Assembly: GCA_934190685.1 (NCBI GenBank)
Contig: CAKPTK010000130.1
Span: forward strand, 1 to 5,908
Reading direction: 5' to 3'
DNA from: an uncultured Prevotella sp.
GTDB taxonomy: Bacteria > Bacteroidota > Bacteroidia > Bacteroidales > Bacteroidaceae
DNA: 5,908 nt
Both the position numbers and the translations under genes were made by a program. Under the pieces are notes generated by a model, which made no database searches, was not told the origin of the DNA, and was given only the letters and a program-made list of their open reading frames with translations. This document shows positions 1 to 5,908 of this stretch, in pieces; position 1 is the stretch's first letter; each line of letters starts with the position of its first letter.

Positions 1-1204
1 ACATTGTGTAGTCAATATTGATGGTTGGAACACCCTTGTTGGAATACCCCCAAAGACCAATTGTATAATCACGGCGAGCATCTCCGTCGGCAAACATATA
101 CCCATAGAAACGTGATACACGTGCGTCAGCATTACATTTTCCCCATGTAGAATTGTTATAATCTACGTCGTCATTAATGTCCACTTCACTCTTCGGTCCC
201 TGACTGTAGCCCCAAGCGCCACTATACTCCTTGGTGAAAGGAATCTCGAAGATTGGATCGTCACCCTTGGAAGTAATGAAGTTGCACTCGTCGATGAACA
301 CCTGGCGATAGCTCTTGGTCAGGGCATGGCCACCGGCATCGATAACTTTCTTGGCATAGTCGCGTGCAATCTGATAGTAGTCCTTGTAGTTGTCGGGACG
401 GGTCATCTTGTAGTTCTTGGTGTCGCCAGCATCGTGGTTGAGCGAATAGCCGCCAGCCTGAAGAGCCAGACGGGCAATCATTGCATAGCAGGCTTCCTGC
501 GAGATGCGCTCGGGAGCATTGAGCGTAGCGTCCTGGTCGGACTTCATCCACTTGGCAGCTTCTTCCAAATCTTTAATCAGTGCATCACTGACTTTCTGAC
601 GTTCGGTTACAGGTGGCAACAGATTTTCTGTATTGTCAGTACCTTTGAAGGTGAACGGAATGTCACCCCAGTAAGAAAGCAACTCATGATAGAACATGGC
701 ACGAATCACCTTGGCTTCGCCCATCTTCTGGGTGAGGTCGGTCACGTCGGGCACTTCAGTGGTGGTGGTGGCACCGCCATTCTCGCCGCCCTCGATGACA
801 CTCTTCATTTTTTGGGCATAAATCTTGGAGTCTTCCAGACCATTGATGAATTCGTTGCAGGTTTCTACACCGGCATAGAGATTGTTCCACAACTTGTTGA
901 CGTTGCTGGCATCGGCACGGGTGTCGAAACGCTGGGGCACGTTGCCTGCGGCAGTTTCCTGCGTCTTGGTCACGAAGTCAACGTCGCTGTTAAGCTGGAA
1001 TGTGGTGTAAAGGTTCTTGCCGAAGGTTTCGCTGGAGAGAAGAGAGGCATAGACACCATTGAGTGCCTTGTCCACCTCGCTCGCACTGTTGTAGACGAGT
1101 TCCTTGCTGACAGCGTTTGATGCCGGGTCAACATCGAGGAAATCGTTACAAGCAGTCAACGACAACACGGCGAGTCCACCGATAAATATTTTGTTGATTT
1201 TCAT
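1..1204 (-). CDS. SusD/RagB-family glycan-binding outer-membrane lipoprotein (partial, C-terminus outside window)
   Basis: This gene encodes the surface lipoprotein partner of the SusC-like transporter just upstream. Such proteins bind oligosaccharides and close as a lid over the SusC barrel. The first 401 residues are visible; family members usually have about 500-600, so the C-terminal part is missing. The start is the ATG at 1204, with an in-frame TAA 18 bases upstream (1222-1220). A lipoprotein signal peptide is clear: MKINK, a hydrophobic stretch, then lipobox LTAC with the lipidated Cys at 19, followed by NDFLDVDP, a typical mature SusD start. Family landmarks in order are the helix WNNLYAGVETCNEFI (106-120), the signature RAMFYHELLSYWGDIPF (168-184), the helix ISQEACYAMIARLALQAGGY (234-253) and DPIFEIPF (316-323). 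A Gly/Thr-rich insert (about 138-154, including ATTTTE) sits just before the signature helix. The gene lies 27 bases after the susC stop with an A-rich start region (AAAGAAA) and no Shine-Dalgarno sequence, so it is surely cotranscribed with susC. The family call is firm; the ligand is unknown, with pectin fragments suggested only by the neighbouring pectinesterase. Confidence 0.96.
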   Translation of the reverse strand, partial: MKINKIFIGGLAVLSLTACNDFLDVDPASNAVSKELVYNSASEVDKALNGVYASLLSSETFGKNLYTTFQLNSDVDFVTKTQETAAGNVPQRFDTRADASNVNKLWNNLYAGVETCNEFINGLEDSKIYAQKMKSVIEGGENGGATTTTEVPDVTDLTQKMGEAKVIRAMFYHELLSYWGDIPFTFKGTDNTENLLPPVTERQKVSDALIKDLEEAAKWMKSDQDATLNAPERISQEACYAMIARLALQAGGYSLNHDAGDTKNYKMTRPDNYKDYYQIARDYAKKVIDAGGHALTKSYRQVFIDECNFITSKGDDPIFEIPFTKEYSGAWGYSQGPKSEVDINDDVDYNNSTWGKCNADARVSRFYGYMFADGDARRDYTIGLWGYSNKGVPTINIDYTM

Positions 1205-1231
1205 ATTATTCAGATTTCTTTAGTGATTCAA

Positions 1232-4200
1232 TTAGAATGTTACGTTGAGACCGAAAGAGAAGGTGCGCGAACGTGGGTAGCGGTTGTAGTCCATGGAAGG
1301 AGTCAAACCTGACTGCACGTCAACTTCAGGATCGTAGCCAGAGTAGCTGGTGAGGATGAAGAGGTTGGAGGCGGAAACATAGGCACGAATCTTCTCGATG
1401 CCAATCTTCTTCATGATGGAACGAGGCAACGTGTAGCCGATGGTCACGTCGGTGCAGCGGAGGAACGAGCCGTCTTCCACGAAGTAAGAATTCATCACAT
1501 TGGTAATCACGTCAGCAGGATTCCACAAGGTGGCGTTGGCATTCATCTCTCTGTAGATATTAAGAGAATTATTGATGTAAGTGTCTTTATAAAGAGTCTC
1601 ACCACCAATGTTTCGCCCTTCACCATCCTTCATGCCTGCAGGAGCTGTATAACGCCAACGATTGGTAGCAAACTTGGCGTAGACGTTATAGAAGTCATTC
1701 TGGTTCTTCGTTGAAGAAGAGAGTGCGTAGGCTGTGGCATTGTAGACGTCGAAGTCGAGCATGTAGGTGAAGTTGGCTGTGAAGTCGAAGTTCTTCCACT
1801 GACCTGAGATGCCGAAACCACCCTGCCACTTTGGATTGGTGTTGCCGATAACGGTCATATCGTTCTCGTCAATCTGTCCGTCGCCATTTCTGTCCTTCAG
1901 GCGAATCTTGCCGGGAAGGGTAGAGTAACCCGAGTTGGAAGAAGCATAGATACCATTACCTGTGTTACCTTCGTAACCATCGGTAGCTGTACCGCCGATG
2001 AGCAGACCATTGAGGGTCGTTTTCTTGTTAGGAGTAGCCAAGAAGTTCTGACCTGCCGGATAGCTGAACTCATCGAATGTGTAGAGACCGTCGTACTCGA
2101 AGCCATAGAAGAGACCGAGTTCACCGCCTACCTGCATCACATAGTCTTTTTCGAGTGACGACTTCCAACGGCTGGCTGTATTATAAAGAGGTGTGTTGCC
2201 GTCGGTAGCGTTGAGCTTCTTGATGGTCATCTTGTTGTGACCGAGGGTGAAGTTGCCGCTGAGCACGAAGTCCTTACCGCGGAGAATGTCACCATTGACG
2301 GTGAGTTCCCAACCATTGTTAGCCACGCGGCCGATGTTCTGCATCTGCTTGGTGTAACCCGACACGCCGGGAATAGTGGACTCGTAGAGCAAGTCGCGAG
2401 TGGTGTTCCAGTAGATTTCGGGAGTGATGTTCAAGCGGTTGCGGAAGAGCGAGATGTCGAGCGCCAAGTTGCGGGTGATGGTGGTCTCCCACTTGATGTT
2501 CTTATTAGGATATTTGCTGGGCGTGCCATAATAGAGCTCGCCACCGGTTGTAGCCTCGTTGAAGCCTGGACCGCCTGTGGTGCCTGTGCTGTAGAGGAAG
2601 CGCCAAAGGTCGGCATCGATGTTGTTGTTACCGGCAAGACCAAAGGCTGCACGAAGCTTCAACTGGTCAATCCACTTGATGTCCTTCATGAACTTCTCCT
2701 TGTTGATGACCCAAGCACCAGAGATTGACGGGAAGTAACCCCACTGGTTGCCTGGAGCGAACTTGGTGGAACCATCGGCACGGAACGTAGCCGAGAGGAG
2801 ATAGCGGTGGTCGTAGTTGTAAGAAACCTGGCCAAAGTAGGAAGCCGTGCGGTCTGGTGTAGAGCGCCGTGTATAGGTGTCTTCAGCATAAGGCTGTCCG
2901 AGTGCCATGTTGTTGAGGGCTGTCTCGGCGTCGATGTCGATAGCAAAGAGGTGAGCACTCTGCTTGTTCTCCTTGTACTGATTGTGGTAGATTTCCTGAC
3001 CGAGGAGGAACGACATGTTGTTCTTCTCCTTGAAGGTGAAGTCGTAGGTAGCGGTATTGGTCCAGGTATAGGACTCTGCGGTGCGCTTGGTGAGCTGGGC
3101 TACAGGGCGAGACTGGTGCAGGGCTTTCTGGGCTGTACTGGTCTGCCAACCGTAGTAGCGCTGTGTGTCGCGGAAACCAATGTTGTAGTTGCCCTCGGTG
3201 CGGAGCACAAGACCCTTAATGGGAGTCCACTTCAAGGCAAACTGGTTCACAATGGAGTAAGAGTGCTTCTTCTGAGTGTTGGTCTGGATATCGTTGACAG
3301 GGTTGGTAAGGAGGAAGTTGCTGGCATCGGCAGCATTCTCCATTTCCTCGTAAGAACCCCAACCACGCAGACCGGCTGTAGGCCGATAGCGGAGCACATC
3401 GATGAGACCACCCGAACCGATATTGTCGCCACCGGCACCTTCGTCACGACGATAAGTGATTTTGGGGTTATAGGTGAACTCGAGGTTTTTGGTGATCTTG
3501 GTGTTGAGCTTGAGATTGATGTTGGTGCGGCGAACGCCGGAACCCATGATGATACCCTTGTCCTCAGACTGGGTGAGAGAAAGGTTGAAGCGTGTACTCT
3601 CGTTACCGCCGCCCACAGTCACATTGGCTGAGTAGTTAAGCGGATTGTTGCCGAGCACTTCGTCCTGCCAATCGTTGGTGGCCTCGTTACGATAAAGAGG
3701 AATGTCGTTCGGGTTACCAAAGTTGCCACGGAAAGGCTTTGCCCATGAAGAACGTGTTCCGTTGGCAGCAGCACGGTCGTACTGATAGTCCACGAAGTCG
3801 TAGGTGTTCATGATGTCCATGGAGCGAGACAGCGAGGAAACGCTCAGTCGGCCATTGAAGCCCACCTGCACCTTTCCGGCTTTGGCAGACTTGGTGGTTA
3901 CCACCACAACACCGTTACCACCCTTAGCACCATAAATAGCGGTGAGGGAAGCATCCTTCAAGACGTCGATGGAAGCGATATCGGTAGAGGGGATATCGTT
4001 GATGTTGTCCACCTGGAAACCGTCAACGATGAACAGAGGCTGGTTGCTCTGGGTAACTGACGTGGCACCACGCACTCGGATATTGATGTCGGCACCCGGC
4101 TGACCGTCGACTGTGGTAATCTGCACACCGGCAATCTTACCTTGGAGGGCTTCGGCTGCTGACGATACAGGAACGGCAGCCAGTTTGGCACCACTCACGG

Positions 4201-4591
4201 AACCCACAGAACCTGTGAGGTCTTTACGGGCCTTGCTGACATAACCCACAACAACCACGTCGTCCAGCGTCTGCTTGCTGTCCTGGAGTTTGATGGTCAT
4301 GGGCTTGTCGGACGCTGCTACTTCGGCTGTTTCCATACCGATGTAGGAAACAACGAGTTTGGCACCCTTGGCAACTCTGATCTGGAAGTTACCATCAATG
4401 TCGGAAACGGCATTCGTCTTGTTGCCCTTTTCCAGAATTGTAGCACCTATCACCGGCTCATTCTGCGAGTCGAGGATAGTACCTTTCACAAGAATGTTTT
4501 GAGCATAAGCTCCGCAAATTGGCATCCACAAAAGTAGAAGCAATAAGCATAGCATCTTGGTGAAAGCATTCGATGTTTTGCTTTTGTTCAT
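1232..4591 (-). CDS. SusC/RagA-family TonB-linked outer-membrane transporter
   Basis: This is a complete 1119-residue TonB-dependent transporter that imports oligosaccharides across the outer membrane with its SusD partner. A signal peptide with a run of leucines (residues 14-21) ends at a likely AYA/QN cleavage site (30/31). Next comes a carboxypeptidase-regulatory-like beta-sandwich (about 34-103, with GTILDSQNEPVIGATI and VSYIGME). A TonB-box-like segment DVVVVGYVSK (111-120) follows, then the plug (about 121-235), which contains IRVRGATSV, PLFIVDG and LKDASLTAIYGAKGGNG, a variant of the usual AAIYGSRAANG motif. The rest is a 22-strand-type barrel with SusC landmarks NDWQDEV (about 304-310), RADGSTKFAPGNQWGYFPS (about 604-622) and NGDGQID (902-908), ending in an aromatic residue (NVTF) as expected for barrel insertion. 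There is no STN domain between the signal peptide and the beta-sandwich, so direct anti-sigma signalling is unlikely. The ATG at 4591 is the first start after an in-frame TAA 15 bases upstream; a second ATG at codon 13 would damage the signal peptide. The gene leads the susCD operon. The substrate is not readable from the sequence. Confidence 0.98.
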   Translation of the reverse strand: MNKSKTSNAFTKMLCLLLLLLWMPICGAYAQNILVKGTILDSQNEPVIGATILEKGNKTNAVSDIDGNFQIRVAKGAKLVVSYIGMETAEVAASDKPMTIKLQDSKQTLDDVVVVGYVSKARKDLTGSVGSVSGAKLAAVPVSSAAEALQGKIAGVQITTVDGQPGADINIRVRGATSVTQSNQPLFIVDGFQVDNINDIPSTDIASIDVLKDASLTAIYGAKGGNGVVVVTTKSAKAGKVQVGFNGRLSVSSLSRSMDIMNTYDFVDYQYDRAAANGTRSSWAKPFRGNFGNPNDIPLYRNEATNDWQDEVLGNNPLNYSANVTVGGGNESTRFNLSLTQSEDKGIIMGSGVRRTNINLKLNTKITKNLEFTYNPKITYRRDEGAGGDNIGSGGLIDVLRYRPTAGLRGWGSYEEMENAADASNFLLTNPVNDIQTNTQKKHSYSIVNQFALKWTPIKGLVLRTEGNYNIGFRDTQRYYGWQTSTAQKALHQSRPVAQLTKRTAESYTWTNTATYDFTFKEKNNMSFLLGQEIYHNQYKENKQSAHLFAIDIDAETALNNMALGQPYAEDTYTRRSTPDRTASYFGQVSYNYDHRYLLSATFRADGSTKFAPGNQWGYFPSISGAWVINKEKFMKDIKWIDQLKLRAAFGLAGNNNIDADLWRFLYSTGTTGGPGFNEATTGGELYYGTPSKYPNKNIKWETTITRNLALDISLFRNRLNITPEIYWNTTRDLLYESTIPGVSGYTKQMQNIGRVANNGWELTVNGDILRGKDFVLSGNFTLGHNKMTIKKLNATDGNTPLYNTASRWKSSLEKDYVMQVGGELGLFYGFEYDGLYTFDEFSYPAGQNFLATPNKKTTLNGLLIGGTATDGYEGNTGNGIYASSNSGYSTLPGKIRLKDRNGDGQIDENDMTVIGNTNPKWQGGFGISGQWKNFDFTANFTYMLDFDVYNATAYALSSSTKNQNDFYNVYAKFATNRWRYTAPAGMKDGEGRNIGGETLYKDTYINNSLNIYREMNANATLWNPADVITNVMNSYFVEDGSFLRCTDVTIGYTLPRSIMKKIGIEKIRAYVSASNLFILTSYSGYDPEVDVQSGLTPSMDYNRYPRSRTFSFGLNVTF

Positions 4592-4706
4592 GCTAACTTG
4601 GTTTTAGTTGAGTTTATAAAAAATTTGATAGTACAGTTTCTAAGTTTAGTTAAGTGTCTGGCGTTCGTCGCCTGCTGGTTTTAGTGTTTATTCATATTAG
4701 CGGTTG

Positions 4707-4714
4707 CAAAATTA
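4707..4714 (-). promoter_or_regulatory. Candidate -7 promoter element for the susCD operon
   Basis: The minus strand reads TAATTTTG here, a full match to the Bacteroidota sigma-factor -7 consensus TAnnTTTG. It is the only full match on this strand that I found in the gap. It lies downstream of the pectinesterase terminator and about 115 bases before the susC start, so transcription would begin near 4700. No TTTG or TTG is present at the expected -33 distance (the minus strand reads GTGTG near 4735-4731), which would fit a promoter that needs an activator. This is a motif match only, without mapped transcripts. Confidence 0.45.
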
Positions 4715-4823
4715 GTTCTTATTATATAATCACACGGGGGAAATTTTGTAACTATGAGGTGGATTTTTTGTTTAAACGCCTGTATTTAGCCCATAAATGC
4801 CACTTTTTTGCCGATAAGCATAC

Positions 4824-4860
4824 AAAAAGGCGGCAATCGCTTCTTTTGCGACCGCCGCCT
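4824..4860 (-). terminator. Intrinsic (Rho-independent) terminator of the pectinesterase transcript
   Basis: On the minus strand, AGGCGGCGGTCGC (4860-4848) can pair with GCGATTGCCGCCT (4840-4828) across a seven-base loop (4847-4841). The result is a 13-base-pair GC-rich stem with two G-U pairs and no mismatch, followed at once by five Ts (4828-4824, the first within the stem). On the plus strand the same two positions become A-C mismatches and no T-run follows, so the signal is directional. It lies about 95 bases after the pectinesterase stop codon and upstream of the susC promoter region, separating the two transcription units. Confidence 0.87.
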
Positions 4861-4955
4861 CAATTATTAATTGTATTTGCGACAATTTTATAAATTTTCG
4901 TACTATTTGTCATTATAATGTCCGCCTAATTCCACAATAAAGAGAACAGGAACAA

Positions 4956-5908
4956 TTATTTCGCCTCTACAGCTTCGCTCAGTCCTCCCATTTCATTGGC
5001 TGCACGGACAGCATAGCTGGCCTTGGAATTTTTGACAGAGAATTGGGGCTTGGTGGTGAAACCGATGACCTTGCCGTCCTTGCAAACAGCCCAACAAAGC
5101 ACTTGGTCATTGTCCGCCCAAGTCAACTTCTTGCCATTCAACTTGACCTCTGTGGGCAGAGGAGCCTGACGAGTGTAGTGCGTTGGATTCCAATGGTCGT
5201 CACCGCCCATCACAGTCTCGAGCGTGTATTGGGCAGCCTCCTCTTTTGAGAGTACTGGATAGTTGTATTCCTTGCGGAGATTGACAGGCTTACCAGCCTC
5301 ATCACGCTTGTCAAAGGCATCATAGCCCAACTTTCTTCCACTCAAGTCCACAACCTTTCCATCGACCGTGTGAGAATTATACTCGGCAAAACGCTTGGGA
5401 TAGCCACCGCTCATCTCATTCCAACCCACTGCAGAAGGAATGATTTCCATCTTGGTGTCGATGAAGAGGGCGATAGGAGTACCCTTGCCCCAAGGGCGAC
5501 CGAGCGTATAGTGTCCATTCAGATTTTGCTTGGCGGATCCGTCCTTGATGACACAGTCCTTGAAGATGTAGCCATACTTGCGCGGCACGGACGGTACGGC
5601 GATATAACCGCCATCACAAAGGAGCAACTCCACCTTATTATAATATACGTCGCCCTTGCCACACAGGAAGTCGGTGCGACCACGCAGCACGCCACCCTCG
5701 AAATAGTAACGGCTGTTCTCATTGTGCGACACATAGGTATCTTGGAAAGCCCACAAACACATGTTCTTGCAGATGGTCTTGTCACCGTTATCGTTCAGAA
5801 CGATGTTGCGACCAGTCTTGTCGGGCATACCACTCTTCATGGTGAAGTCCTGGAAATAGGTATTCTTGGCAGTGGTGTCCATATAGAGCACGTCTCCCCT
5901 ACCAATGC
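4956..5908 (-). CDS. Pectinesterase-family protein (CE8 pectin methylesterase), partial, N-terminus outside window
   Basis: The family hydrolyses methyl esters of pectin (homogalacturonan), releasing methanol and exposing galacturonate for lyases and hydrolases. About 317 codons are visible and the frame is open to the right edge, so the signal peptide and early beta-helix turns lie outside. The first in-frame start-like codon inside (GTG, 5891) is internal, not the true start. Counting from that GTG, the core motifs are WAFQDTY (47-53; Asp51, the family's proton donor position), GRTDF (71-75; Asp74, the nucleophile position) and LGRPWGKG (130-137; Arg132). The Gln of QDT is kept, but the family's upstream QxVxL glutamine aligns with Arg28 in RNIVL. 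The segment VGWNEMSGG to AEYN (155-172) matches the family's usual end of the helix. Residues about 244-311 (LNGKKLTWADND to YAVRAANEMGG) look like a fibronectin-III/Ig-like module. No C-terminal sorting domain is seen. The transcript ends at a terminator before susC. Family assignment is firm; activity is likely but untested because of the glutamine change. Confidence 0.92.
   Translation of the reverse strand, partial: IGRGDVLYMDTTAKNTYFQDFTMKSGMPDKTGRNIVLNDNGDKTICKNMCLWAFQDTYVSHNENSRYYFEGGVLRGRTDFLCGKGDVYYNKVELLLCDGGYIAVPSVPRKYGYIFKDCVIKDGSAKQNLNGHYTLGRPWGKGTPIALFIDTKMEIIPSAVGWNEMSGGYPKRFAEYNSHTVDGKVVDLSGRKLGYDAFDKRDEAGKPVNLRKEYNYPVLSKEEAAQYTLETVMGGDDHWNPTHYTRQAPLPTEVKLNGKKLTWADNDQVLCWAVCKDGKVIGFTTKPQFSVKNSKASYAVRAANEMGGLSEAVEAK

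Larger units (their letters stand above)
4592..4955. other. Intergenic region between pectinesterase and susC: 3' UTR, terminator, promoter region and susC leader
   Basis: This AT-rich gap has no supportable gene. Reading along the minus strand, 4955-4861 is the AT-rich 3' untranslated stretch of the pectinesterase transcript, and 4860-4824 is its intrinsic terminator. The stretch 4823-4715 is about 110 bases between terminator and promoter, where regulator binding sites for the susCD operon would be expected. It holds a perfect 10-base palindrome, ATTATATAAT (4721-4730). The -7-type element is at 4714-4707, and from about 4700 to 4592 runs the inferred susC leader. The leader contains a small perfect hairpin (GGCG/CGCC, 4660-4672, five-base loop) and a gapped direct repeat near its two ends (4676-4691 and 4599-4617). 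No tRNA or recognisable riboswitch was seen. Confidence 0.75.

Noticed and set aside
2807..3631. Plus-strand frame of 274 codons antisense to susC; others lie at 2237-2728 within susC and at 326-1120 within susD.
   Set aside because: They lie opposite genes with clear domain matches, have Val/Gly-rich sequences with no family signature, and are explained by the codon choice of the real genes, which avoids stops on the other strand.
4754..4789. Short plus-strand ORF (ATG AGG TGG, 11 codons) preceded by AAATTTTG, which is one mismatch from a -7 element.
   Set aside because: It is too short and has no supporting start context; the promoter match is imperfect and the region is AT-rich.
4861..4873. 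Palindromic CAATTA-T-TAATTG beside the terminator, considered as an extra hairpin or operator.
   Set aside because: The one-base centre allows only a weak 4-bp AT hairpin in RNA, and such palindromes are common by chance in AT-rich spacers.
4654..4893. Plus-strand 79-codon reading frame starting with GTG in the intergenic region, with a vaguely lipoprotein-like beginning.
   Set aside because: It reads straight through the inferred susC leader, promoter and the terminator stem of the opposite strand. It has a GTG start, no visible promoter or ribosome-binding context, and a composition typical of random AT-rich DNA.
5880..5891. GTG (5891) or ATG (5882) as the start of the pectinesterase.
   Set aside because: The frame remains open to the window edge (IGRGD precedes the GTG), and the CE8 fold needs many more residues upstream, so both codons are internal.

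Overview
The window looks like part of a Bacteroidota genome, most plausibly Bacteroidales and perhaps Prevotellaceae. This is judged from gene content and style: a SusC/SusD pair, a SusD-type lipoprotein signal, A-rich translation starts without a Shine-Dalgarno sequence, and a TAnnTTTG-type promoter element. A genus cannot be fixed from the sequence alone. All three genes lie on the minus strand, so transcription runs from right to left. The coding regions have balanced base composition, while the one long gap is AT-rich.

Region by region in transcription order: (1) 5908-4956 is the 3' part of a pectinesterase-family (CE8) gene. Its start lies beyond the right edge. It carries the two active-site aspartates and the LGRPW arginine motif, followed by a small C-terminal beta-sandwich-like module. 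(2) 4955-4592 is a 364-base gap. It holds a strong intrinsic terminator for the pectinesterase transcript (4860-4824), a candidate promoter for the next operon (TAATTTTG, 4714-4707), and a leader of about 110 bases. (3) 4591-1232 is a complete SusC-like TonB-dependent transporter of 1119 residues. (4) 1204 to the left edge is a SusD-like glycan-binding lipoprotein, 27 bases downstream of susC; its C-terminal part is outside the window.

The SusC/SusD pair would bind an oligosaccharide at the cell surface and import it through the outer membrane. The pectinesterase would remove methyl groups from pectin (homogalacturonan) so that lyases or hydrolases can cut it. The layout suggests a pectin-related polysaccharide utilization locus (PUL), but the terminator shows that the enzyme gene and the transporter operon are separate transcription units, so the shared substrate is an inference. 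The transporter lacks an N-terminal STN signalling domain, which argues against direct control by an ECF sigma/anti-sigma pair.

No mobile element, CRISPR array, tRNA, rRNA or clearly new system was seen. The less ordinary points are the apparent loss of the oxyanion-hole glutamine in the pectinesterase and a gapped direct repeat flanking the susC leader.
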